Both the position numbers and the translations under genes were made by a program. Positions 1 through 6,767 of a DNA stretch of 45,756 nt are shown here, in pieces. The stretch spans positions 1-45,756 of the forward strand of contig JADGQO010000162.1 of NCBI GenBank assembly GCA_017881725.1. Reading direction: 5' to 3'. The stretch is from Fibrobacteria bacterium. Its GTDB lineage: Bacteria > Fibrobacterota > Fibrobacteria > UBA11236. Position 1 is the first letter of the stretch. Each line of letters begins with the position of its first letter. The notes beneath the pieces were generated by a model, which searched no databases, had not been told where the DNA came from, and was given only the letters and a program-made list of their open reading frames with translations.

Positions 1-837
1 GCCATCCGCAAATTGGCCGAGGCCGATCCGGATTCCGCTCCGCGCGGCTACGGCATGCTGGTGAAGAACACCCGCGACGGCGGCAAGACCGGGAGCGTCT
101 TCAACCAGGTGCGCATGTTCCCCAACCGCCCGACCATCCGGTTCCGCGCCCCAGTGCACGAACAAGTGCTGCCCGCGCTCGAGGAAAGCGGCATCGCCGT
201 GGACTACACTTCCATCCGCGTCCTGCACACCGGTTATATCGATGCCGAAATTTCGCGCGCCAAACAACAACGCAACAAGACCATATTGGACGCCCAGGTG
301 GCCTCCGGGCAAGGTATCACGCCGGTTACCCTGTTCACGCTCGCCAACGCCTGCGCCGATCTGGGCCAGCATGCCGAGGCGGCCGCCTGGTACATAAAGG
401 CCGGAGCCTCGGCGCGGGCGGCGGGCAATAACCCGCATATCGCTGCCGCAGCCGCGTCCAAAGCCGCCGCCGCCATGGCGTCCCAGGGGCTGCATCGCGA
501 AGCCCTAAAGCTGCTCGAACCGGATCTCTCCTCCGGCGCGCCCGGTCCCGAAGCCGTGCTCGTGAAAGCCCAAGTGGAAGCCGCCCTGGGAAAACCCGAG
601 GCCGCCCGTCCCTGGTTTGAAAAATTGCTGGGTCTCCGTGAAACCGGCGCCTTCATCCCCGTCGACTTCCAAATGCTCAAAATCCAAGCCCTGCAATTCC
701 TGGGAAAGTACTGGTTCGATCGGGGCTACCGTGACCTGGCGGTTACCCTGCTCAAGGCGGGGCTCGGCGTGAAGGAAGGCGTCGAATTTCTTCCCTCCGA
801 TTTGGATGCCTTGTACCGCCGCTTCCAGGCGGTTTAA
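1..837 (+). CDS. Glycosyltransferase family 2, TPR-type (3' part)
   Basis: The reading frame is open to the left edge, so the gene starts outside the window and only its C-terminal part is present. The segment RMFPNRPTIRFRAPVHEQV matches the end of the catalytic domain of TPR-containing family-2 glycosyltransferases, where a similar FPN.P.IRF...VHEQ signature is typical. The rest is a helical, alanine-rich region (VTLFTLANACADLGQHAEAA and following) with tetratricopeptide-like spacing. The catalytic DxD part of the GT-A fold would lie upstream and cannot be checked. Probably a cytoplasmic enzyme moving a sugar from a nucleotide sugar to a surface or lipid acceptor; the substrate is unknown. 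The next gene is 195 bp downstream. Confidence 0.75.
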   Translation, partial: AIRKLAEADPDSAPRGYGMLVKNTRDGGKTGSVFNQVRMFPNRPTIRFRAPVHEQVLPALEESGIAVDYTSIRVLHTGYIDAEISRAKQQRNKTILDAQVASGQGITPVTLFTLANACADLGQHAEAAAWYIKAGASARAAGNNPHIAAAAASKAAAAMASQGLHREALKLLEPDLSSGAPGPEAVLVKAQVEAALGKPEAARPWFEKLLGLRETGAFIPVDFQMLKIQALQFLGKYWFDRGYRDLAVTLLKAGLGVKEGVEFLPSDLDALYRRFQAV

Positions 838-934
838 CCCTCCGAAATAAGCGTCCTTCGCAAAGGAATTTTGAGGTTTTCTTGCGAAATTTCCGGGCCA
901 ATAAGGGTTTTCACTAGGAAATTGAATTGATAGT

Positions 935-962
935 TAAAGTGGTTTCTCACTAATGTCGATAA
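935..962 (+). promoter_or_regulatory. Putative sigma-28 (FliA-type) promoter
   Basis: TAAAG at 935-939 and GTCGATAA at 955-962 resemble the FliA consensus TAAA-N15-GCCGATAA. The spacing is 16 rather than 15 bases and there is one mismatch in the -10 box. It lies about 70 bp upstream of a FlgM-like gene, which in flagellated bacteria is commonly transcribed by sigma-28. Seen in sequence; function inferred. Confidence 0.5.
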
Positions 963-986
963 TTTAAGTAGAGACGAGAGGAGAAT

Positions 987-998
987 ATGACTTCTTAA
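987..998 (+). other. Minimal 3-codon upstream ORF (Met-Thr-Ser-stop)
   Basis: A very good ribosome binding site (GAGAGGAGAAT, from 976) is followed at once by ATG ACT TCT TAA. It lies between the sigma-28-like promoter and the FlgM-like start at 1033. It could be a minimal upstream ORF that controls translation, or the remains of an older start site. No protein function is implied. Confidence 0.3.
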
Positions 999-1032
999 GA
1001 TTCAGTCACAAAGAGAAGCAGGCAGGTGTACC

Positions 1033-1338
1033 ATGATGAGTACAGACATAGTCAACGAAATCGCGCAACTCTTGCGCACGCGGGTGACGGGGTTGAACGC
1101 TCCCAAGGACGCGAAACCGCTGAAGGCCCATAGCAGCCGGGAAACGCCCAAGGATGAAGTGGAGCTCTCGCATACGGCGGAACAATACGCCAGCAAGGCC
1201 GGCGGAACTTCCGAGTTCGATAAAGAGCAATTCATGAAGGTCGAGCGCTTGAAGGCCATGATGAACGCGGGTATGTATAAGGTGGACCACCAAATGGTGG
1301 AAACCATCGCGGAACGCATCGCCAACACCTTGGTGTAA
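1033..1338 (+). CDS. flgM: FlgM-like anti-sigma-28 factor
   Basis: A 101-residue protein of the size of FlgM. The N-terminal half is polar and probably disordered. DEVELSHTAEQY (about residues 41-52) matches the D.V.LS..A..Y segment of FlgM, and the C-terminal part ends with YKVDHQMVETIAERI, like the family's Y.VD...VA..I signature that binds sigma-28. The second ATG (1036) is an equally possible start. FlgM holds FliA inactive until the flagellar hook is complete and is then exported. The sigma-28-like promoter at 935-962 supports the call. No other flagellar gene lies in the window, so the gene is isolated here. Confidence 0.7.
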   Translation: MMSTDIVNEIAQLLRTRVTGLNAPKDAKPLKAHSSRETPKDEVELSHTAEQYASKAGGTSEFDKEQFMKVERLKAMMNAGMYKVDHQMVETIAERIANTLV

Positions 1339-1438
1339 GGGCCCGTAAAGGTTAGTCCCGGGTCGATTCCGCAGTCGATAACCTCCCCCAAGCCGCCTCC
1401 AACGGGAAGCCCATCGCGGGACTTATTATTATTGGCCC

Positions 1439-2437
1439 ATGATTCCCATTCTCGCCCCCCTGGAAGCCAACCTGCGCGCCGCCGCCAAGGCCCTGGCTGC
1501 TGGGGAACTCGTGGCCTTCCCGACGGAAACGGTTTACGGCTTAGGCGCCAGCGCTGGGGATGCCCTGGCACTGGCGCGCGTTTTCGAGGTCAAGCGCCGG
1601 CCGTTTTTCGATCCGCTCATCGTGCATGTATCCTCGCCTGCGGATCTCTCCGATATTTGCGGAACCGTTCCGGATCTGGCGGCGCGCCTCATGGAAAAAT
1701 TTTGGCCCGGCCCGCTCACCTTGGTGTTGCCGAAATCCGATCGCATCCCGGACCTCGCCACCTCCGGCTTGCCCACCGTGGCCGTGCGCATGCCTGCCCA
1801 TCCCGTGGCCTTAGAATTAATCCGCCTGGCCGGACCCTTGGCTGCGCCCAGCGCCAATCCCTTTGGACGCTTGAGCCCCACCTCCGCGCCCCATGTGCAA
1901 GACGCCTTTGCGGGCGGCATCGCCATGATTCTGGACGGCGGCCCATGCAGCGTCGGCGTGGAGTCGACCATCCTGTCCCTCGAGGGGGAAACACCCGTGT
2001 TACTGCGGCGCGGCGGCCTCTCCCGCGAGGACATCGAAGCCGTCATCGGCCCGATAGCCTTAGGCGCTTCCGTCGCGGACCTGCCCCAGGCGCCTGGCCA
2101 ATTGGCCGGACACTATGCACCCCGCACGCCCCTGCGATTGCTGAAATCCGCCGGAGGCCGTGGAAAATTCACCGGACCCGGCCGCTTCGGGCTCCTAGCC
2201 TTCCGTGGAGTCGATATATCGGGCTCGGGCGCCCCCGCCGTAATTGAAGTCCTCTCGCCAACCGGGGACCTGCGTGAGGCCGCAGCGCGCCTTTTTTCCT
2301 GCCTGCACCGATTGGATAGAGCCGGCTTGGACGGAATCGAAGCGGAAAGCGTACCGGAAAACGGACTCGGAGCGGCCATCATGGATCGCCTGCGTAAAGC
2401 GGAAGCGGGATCCGGTCCGAACCCCGAAGGCGTATAA
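1439..2437 (+). CDS. tsaC: L-threonylcarbamoyladenylate synthase (Sua5/TsaC long form)
   Basis: Makes threonylcarbamoyl-AMP from threonine, bicarbonate and ATP, the first step of the t6A37 modification of ANN-decoding tRNAs in the cytoplasm. The N-terminal YrdC domain (about residues 5-190) begins with GELVAFPTETVYGLGA and continues with KRRPFFDPLIVHV, the KxR nucleotide-binding region, then LAAPSAN and VESTILSLE. The linker APGQLAGHYAPRTPL (about residues 220-234) is the mark of the long Sua5 form, and about 95 residues of Sua5 domain follow. The length of 332 residues is normal for Sua5. The start is ATG at 1439; no strong ribosome site is visible. The downstream gene is convergent. Confidence 0.95.
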   Translation: MIPILAPLEANLRAAAKALAAGELVAFPTETVYGLGASAGDALALARVFEVKRRPFFDPLIVHVSSPADLSDICGTVPDLAARLMEKFWPGPLTLVLPKSDRIPDLATSGLPTVAVRMPAHPVALELIRLAGPLAAPSANPFGRLSPTSAPHVQDAFAGGIAMILDGGPCSVGVESTILSLEGETPVLLRRGGLSREDIEAVIGPIALGASVADLPQAPGQLAGHYAPRTPLRLLKSAGGRGKFTGPGRFGLLAFRGVDISGSGAPAVIEVLSPTGDLREAAARLFSCLHRLDRAGLDGIEAESVPENGLGAAIMDRLRKAEAGSGPNPEGV

Positions 2438-2475
2438 GTCCGAAGCCCGAAAAGCCCGGAATCCCCGGTTGAGGC

Positions 2476-2808
2476 TTACAGCAGTCTGGTGGCCAGGCTG
2501 CTCACGATGGCGACCATCAGCCAACCCAACAGCGCCGACCCGAAGCCGTCGATGGTGAAGCCAGGCAGCATCCATGCCGTCAAGGCGATCATCCCCGCGT
2601 TGATGACCATGAGGAACAGCCCCAAAGTCAACAAGGTGATCGGAAAAGTCAGAACGATTAAAATGGGTTTCACGATGGCATTGATGATGCCGAGCAGAAA
2701 GGCGGCCTCGAATAAGGTAAGCCCGTCATTGATGTGGAATCCCGGAACCAGCAAGGCGGCGAGACCCAGGCTCATGGCGCTAATGACCAAGCGGGCGAGG
2801 AACATCAT
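2476..2808 (-). CDS. Phage holin family 4 / YvlD-like membrane protein
   Basis: A 110-residue, very hydrophobic protein with about four membrane segments. The order LLVPGFHINDGLTLFEAA, LLGIINAIVKPILIVLTFPI, TLGLFLMVINAGMIALT and LPGFTIDGF matches the small YvlD/phage_holin_4_2 family of inner-membrane proteins, common in bacteria and not necessarily viral. The family's role is poorly known; links to envelope stress are described. It stands alone on the minus strand, convergent with tsaC and about 90 bp downstream of the HupE/UreJ pair. MM at the start leaves 2808 or 2805 as the first codon. Confidence 0.85.
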   Translation of the reverse strand: MMFLARLVISAMSLGLAALLVPGFHINDGLTLFEAAFLLGIINAIVKPILIVLTFPITLLTLGLFLMVINAGMIALTAWMLPGFTIDGFGSALLGWLMVAIVSSLATRLL

Positions 2809-2898
2809 ATCGGTTAATTACCTATTTGCGGTCGAGCTTTCAATGGCAGTTTCCTGGCCATTGCGACTTTCCGGCCGGCGCCTCATGGCGTCGCGCAG

Positions 2899-3495
2899 TT
2901 ACGGTTTTTTCAGGAAAACGCTGAGCGACAAGGCCAGCAAGGCGCAGGCGGCGATCCAGGAGCCTAAAACGCGCACACCGATTTGCTGCCATTTTTGTTT
3001 GGTGAAATTTTCGCTGAGCAGCATGGCATATAGGCAAATGAAATACAGCGTCAAGCCGGTGCCGAAATTCAATGCCCCCTTGGACTTGACGATTTCCGAC
3101 GCGAAGTCCAGGCCCATGACAAGCCCCATAGCCAAGGCGGCCGACCAGCAGATGAATGCGGGAAGCGGCCTACCGACGGCCAACAACAACCCCAAGGCCG
3201 CCGCGCCCACGAGCAGGGTTTTCTCGGCCGCGAAGCCGATGGAAAAAGTCGCACATCCCAGGCCAACCACCAATGCCAGCAGGAATCCCAACGACAGGGA
3301 CGTTCCGCGTTTTTCCGCTTGCCGTCCCATGAGAATCCCCAAGGGAATAACGACCAATAAATGAGGTAAGGAAAAAAACGGGTGCAACAACCCATTGTAA
3401 AAATCGCTCATGCCCTGGATGGGGCTGTGCGCGGAGGCCAATCGCGGCGAGAGGAGAGCCAACAGGACGATGATGCCGGAGAATTTTTTTTTCAT
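2899..3495 (-). CDS. HupE/UreJ family protein (second of pair)
   Basis: A 198-residue membrane protein with a cleavable signal peptide ending ...PRLASA, so the mature protein starts with HSPIQGMSDFYNGLLHPFF. A mature N-terminal His followed by a GLLHP box is typical of HupE/UreJ proteins, which are linked to nickel uptake for hydrogenase and urease. Five to six further membrane segments follow. Its ATG overlaps the TGA of the upstream gene (ATGA at 3492-3495), so the two are translationally coupled and probably act together. No hydrogenase or urease genes are nearby, so the metal and partner are open. The stop codon TAA sits in an isolated GTAAC half-site (2898-2902). Confidence 0.8.
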   Translation of the reverse strand: MKKKFSGIIVLLALLSPRLASAHSPIQGMSDFYNGLLHPFFSLPHLLVVIPLGILMGRQAEKRGTSLSLGFLLALVVGLGCATFSIGFAAEKTLLVGAAALGLLLAVGRPLPAFICWSAALAMGLVMGLDFASEIVKSKGALNFGTGLTLYFICLYAMLLSENFTKQKWQQIGVRVLGSWIAACALLALSLSVFLKKP

Positions 3496-4094
3496 AACAG
3501 ATGCGTGAGGAATCCCACTCCAATCAAAGAAATGCCGCCGCCCAGAATGCGGATGACCAGTTTGCCGCGGCGAAATCGATCCAGCAAGCCGAAGGCGATG
3601 CCGGATAAGTGCAAAAGTCCCGTGGCAATGACGAATCCCGCGCTATAGGCCAAAGGGTTGGCCGCGCTGGGCAGCTCGGTGCCATGCGCGTGGCCGTGGA
3701 ATATGGCGAAGGAGCCGACCAGTATCGCCGCGAACGGAAGCGGCGGACGCGCAGCCGTGGCGACCATCAAGCCCAGCACGATGGCTGACAGGGCAATGCC
3801 GATTTCCACGCCCGGGAGTGGTACGCCCGCAACGCCCAATACGCCCCCGAAGGCCATGACCAGAGGAAACACCACCGGTAACAACCAAATCGCCGGGCTC
3901 CCTAGAAAGGCGCCCCACAGTCCCACCGCCACCATGGCGACGACATGATCCAACCCGCTGACCGGATGCAAAAAACCGCTGACGAATCCGCCCGATAGGC
4001 CCTGTCCGGAATGCGCCTCCGCGCAAGCGGCGCAAACCAGGAGTATCCCCATGGCCTTCCCGATTGCGTGTTTGCCTCTTTTTCCCGGTCGCAT
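3492..4094 (-). CDS. HupE/UreJ family protein (first of pair)
   Basis: The open frame extends to 4268, but its first part is the C-terminal zinc finger of a decayed glycosylase gene. The likely start is ATG at 4094, preceded by a G-rich GGGGGCGGGGAT, giving 200 residues. A signal peptide ends in CAEA, and the mature protein begins HSGQGLSGGFVSGFLHPVSG, the classic HupE start with the GFLHP..G.DH box. About six membrane segments follow, with FHGHAHG in the later part, a possible metal-binding His cluster. Likely a nickel or cobalt permease or metal-delivery protein, coupled to the following paralogue through an ATGA overlap. The metal is inferred from the family. Confidence 0.82.
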   Translation of the reverse strand: MRPGKRGKHAIGKAMGILLVCAACAEAHSGQGLSGGFVSGFLHPVSGLDHVVAMVAVGLWGAFLGSPAIWLLPVVFPLVMAFGGVLGVAGVPLPGVEIGIALSAIVLGLMVATAARPPLPFAAILVGSFAIFHGHAHGTELPSAANPLAYSAGFVIATGLLHLSGIAFGLLDRFRRGKLVIRILGGGISLIGVGFLTHLL

Positions 4095-4148
4095 ATCCCC
4101 GCCCCCATCCGTAGGCGCATGAATATACGAATTTGCTTTCCCGTCTAC

Positions 4149-4677
4149 ATCGGCCAAAAGCTTTCCACCCGTCTGGCAGGTTGCGCAATAATTGGTTTCA
4201 TTCTCCCGCATGGCGAATGCGCTGCACGGGACTGCCACACACCGGGCAAGGCTCACCGTAACGTCCATGAACAGCCATTCCTTTGCGGAAAGCCGTGACC
4301 TTTTCTGGGAATCCGCCCGCAGCCTCGCATCGCAATGTTTCAGTCCATTCCGTCAACACAGCGCTCGTCGCGGCGAATTCGGCGCGCGACGCCTCCAACG
4401 GTTCCACCCCCACGGGGAATTGCAATTTCAAGGCCTCGTGTCCTTGAACAGCATGCAAAGCGGCCCGTTTTTTTGTTCCTGATTCGGTCAAAACCAGGGT
4501 TCCAAAATCGAAATCCATCGCCAAGAGGCCATTCGATTTGGGGATCGGGGCGGCTGCGGCCTTCCAATGCAAGCGGCCGGCCACCATTAAGTGCAAGGCG
4601 AGGAATTTTTCCTCCGGAAAAGCGAAAACCATGCGCTTGGAGCGACGTAACACATCCGTTACGGGTAATTCCGGCAT
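4149..4677 (-). pseudogene. Decayed formamidopyrimidine-DNA glycosylase (Fpg/MutM family)
   Basis: From ATG at 4677 the product begins MPELP, the invariant Fpg start with catalytic Pro and Glu, but jumps at once to VTDVLRRSKRMVF, so about 50-60 residues of the N-terminal domain are missing. It continues normally through FLALHLMVAGRLHWK and LTESGTKKRAALH. After EASRAEFAA it jumps to TSAVLTEWTE, losing the H2TH DNA-binding module. The zinc finger starts with GRYGEPCPVCGSPVQRIRH and hits a stop at 4198. One surplus G near 4206 explains this, because the next frame continues ENETNYCATCQTGGKLLAD. The last ~20 residues are also gone. Deletions are judged from family knowledge, not an alignment. A function is very unlikely. 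Confidence 0.85.
4647..4662. repeat. GTAAC-N6-GTTAC palindrome, copy 1
   Basis: Perfect dyad with a 6-bp spacer (ACATCC), extended to CGTAAC/GTTACG. It sits exactly at the N-terminal deletion junction (MPELP to VTDV) of the decayed glycosylase gene. Confidence 0.8.
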
Positions 4678-4739
4678 GGAGGGAAATATGCCGTTTAATT
4701 CATCCGCTGGCTTCTGGAAAAAGACGGGGCGTGAATCCG

Positions 4740-5921
4740 CTACAAAGCGAAATTCATAAAAGACGATTTTTGCCCGTTGCGAACGCCGTTGTCGTAGGAA
4801 TGGATCCGTTGCCAACCCACTTCAATGCGCGGGTTGGCGCGGAAGGGGATCCCGAAAAAATTCACGGTCTTGAATTGAAACCCGGTTTCCAACTGTTCAG
4901 AGCGAGTATAAAAATCCCCATGATCCAATCGCTTCAGAATTTTAGACCAGCGCAGAAAATCAAACGCGTAGAAATACGCCGTATGCATTTCCATTCGCTT
5001 GCCCCCGGGGTCCACCAAGGCGGCCCGGGCGAAAGTGAAGCCTAACAAGTCATAGGCGACGCCTTTATTGATCACGGGATCACCGCGTCCTCGCCAAGTG
5101 CGCTCCTGCTCGGAATCCCAGGCCGCTTTGAGCGTGAAGGCATCAAAGAAATCGAATTTGGCTGCATAGGATTCGCACACTGTCGTTGGAATAGGATCAA
5201 CTTCCGCGGCATCGACATAAAAAACATCCGGACCCCAATTGCGCAGGCTATACCCCGCCGAAGGCGTGAATACAAAAGCGGGGAAATGGAAATCCTCCGG
5301 AAAAGATAAGCGAGGGTCTACCAGCACGCCCAAATCGAATGCCCAACCGAAGGCATGGGCCTCGATTTGTTTTCGGGGATCAAAAGAAGAACCTGTTTTA
5401 CCCAAGTAACTATCATAATACTTGGCCGCTAAACCCACACTTACAGGCATTCCAAACCGTAGACCGGCGCCGAGCGAATACACGGATTCCTCGCCTAAAT
5501 TCTGATCCACATCTTCACCGAATTTATTGGCGATTGGAATATGCCCGAAATTGATATTGTTCCACGAATACCCAATACCCAAATCAAAACCGGTTTCCCC
5601 ATCCGGAAATACCAAGGCCATGGATCGGAAATTCTGGGACAAGCCCGGAAGACCAATTTTTGGAAGCAGATTCTGGTCGGAACTCGTAAAAAATGCTTGC
5701 GATCCCGTCGCACGTTGCAGCTCGGCCAAATTCGCAGGGTTGTAATACATGCTGGCCGCGCCCTCCGGTAAGGCCGCGCCGGATTGTACTGCGGAATAAC
5801 CCTCGCCGCCCGGAGGAGGCATCACCAAGGTGATGATAGCCGAACCGCCTTGCGCGAAGCAAAGTCGAAACGCCAGCATAGCCATTAAAATTACCGCGCG
5901 GGACGGTGCGCTCAGGGGCAT
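4740..5921 (-). CDS. PorV/PorQ-like outer-membrane beta-barrel protein (UPF0164 type)
   Basis: 393 residues with a signal peptide (ending about LCFAQG) and then SAVQSGAALPEGAASMYYNP, the signature of the PorV/UPF0164 family, in which a loop after the first strand carries a G.......YNPA motif. The remainder alternates hydrophobic strands and loops, as in a barrel of about 14-16 strands. PorV proteins shuttle substrates in type IX secretion, whereas UPF0164 proteins have unknown roles; which applies cannot be decided here. The lipoprotein upstream is on the same strand but 57 bp away and separated by a GTAAC-N6-GTTAC palindrome. Confidence 0.7.
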   Translation of the reverse strand: MPLSAPSRAVILMAMLAFRLCFAQGGSAIITLVMPPPGGEGYSAVQSGAALPEGAASMYYNPANLAELQRATGSQAFFTSSDQNLLPKIGLPGLSQNFRSMALVFPDGETGFDLGIGYSWNNINFGHIPIANKFGEDVDQNLGEESVYSLGAGLRFGMPVSVGLAAKYYDSYLGKTGSSFDPRKQIEAHAFGWAFDLGVLVDPRLSFPEDFHFPAFVFTPSAGYSLRNWGPDVFYVDAAEVDPIPTTVCESYAAKFDFFDAFTLKAAWDSEQERTWRGRGDPVINKGVAYDLLGFTFARAALVDPGGKRMEMHTAYFYAFDFLRWSKILKRLDHGDFYTRSEQLETGFQFKTVNFFGIPFRANPRIEVGWQRIHSYDNGVRNGQKSSFMNFAL

Positions 5922-5966
5922 GCGCGTTATCTAGAAAAACCAGCCGGAACATTAACCCGTCAGGGC

Positions 5967-5982
5967 GTAACGCAGACGTTAC
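5967..5982. repeat. GTAAC-N6-GTTAC palindrome, copy 2
   Basis: Perfect dyad with spacer GCAGAC; the stem is CGTAACG-like on both sides. The TAA stop codon of the minus-strand lipoprotein gene (5979-5981) is the centre of the right half-site. Confidence 0.85.
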
Positions 5983-6599
5983 AGCAAACCCGAAAGCAGA
6001 TTCGTCACCGTTCCCGAAGGTCGCGTCGCAATTTCTCCGGAGGCCAAGTCCAAATCGGATTTTCCCGCCCCCAATATTTTCGCCCCGTCCAATAGGTTGA
6101 AATTAATGGTGCCGCTCAGGAAATACGGTATGGCATCACCATTGATGATTTTTTTCGCCACGGCCTGGTCGATGGCGCTCAGGGGAATCTCAATGGGAAA
6201 AGCCAAATCCACCAGGCTGCCGCCGGCGACGGAAAATGCCGGGATGGTTGTGGTTATCGGCCGGTTCCCTTTGGAATTGATGCAGAACTTCAAAATCGGT
6301 TTCAACGCATCCGTGCCGAACACGGCTTGACCCGAGTTACCGGTGTTATCGGCTTTGACATGGAAAACCATCTTGAAACGGAATTTATCCAGGCTCGGCA
6401 GATCCGTTAATCCTCCGGTATAGGTCACGGTTTGCCCATCAACAGCCGGCGACCCTTCGGAAAATTTCACGCTGAGAACATTCAACGAATTGCCAGCGAC
6501 ATCCGAAAGGGTACACGCGCTGAGTAACAGCGCAAATCCGAATGCGAGAAAGGCCGTCAGTGACTTTTGCAAAGGAATAAATCGGAAGCATGATTTCAT
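5979..6599 (-). CDS. Lipoprotein, LEA14-like fold possible
   Basis: The likely start is ATG at 6599, with TTGGAG about 6 bases upstream, giving 206 residues; the frame extends further upstream but without a signal sequence. The N-terminus has a basic stretch, a hydrophobic core and lipobox LLSAC (Cys about residue 29), so the protein is a membrane-anchored lipoprotein. The mature part begins NSLNVLSVKFSEGSP and has alternating strands with long-range V.F.V/I patterns, loosely like LEA14/WHy-type domains. I do not recognise a specific family. It is upstream of, and on the same strand as, the PorV-like gene, so both may serve the outer membrane. Confidence 0.65.
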   Translation of the reverse strand: MKSCFRFIPLQKSLTAFLAFGFALLLSACTLSDVAGNSLNVLSVKFSEGSPAVDGQTVTYTGGLTDLPSLDKFRFKMVFHVKADNTGNSGQAVFGTDALKPILKFCINSKGNRPITTTIPAFSVAGGSLVDLAFPIEIPLSAIDQAVAKKIINGDAIPYFLSGTINFNLLDGAKILGAGKSDLDLASGEIATRPSGTVTNLLSGLL

Positions 6600-6767
6600 G
6601 GGCGACTCCAATGTCAGGGACGAACCAGAATAATTCGATGTCGATACCGAATCAGGATAATCCGGCACTTTTAATTTACATGGATATTTAGACGTCTAAG
6701 GATTTAGACGCATAGGTCAGGCATATCCGCTACCCTTGGAATATACCGGCCCAATTCGAAAAAGTCC

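Noticed and set aside
857-888. 7-bp inverted repeat TTCGCAA/TTGCGAA after the glycosyltransferase
   Set aside because: Long loop (18 nt) and no T-run; not convincing as a terminator.
1002-1571. Minus-strand open frame over flgM and tsaC start
   Set aside because: Low-complexity translation opposite two recognisable genes.
3492-4268. 258-residue reading of the first HupE/UreJ protein
   Set aside because: Its first ~40 residues are the zinc-finger end of the decayed glycosylase; the signal peptide starts at 4094.
4678-4815. Longer 205-residue start of the glycosylase remnant
   Set aside because: The extra N-terminus overlaps the 3' end of the PorV-like gene and has no family match; MPELP at 4677 is the true start.
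5404-5430. CCAAGTA...TACTTGG inverted repeat in the PorV-like gene
   Set aside because: It contains GTAAC but no matching half-site 6 bp away; probably chance.
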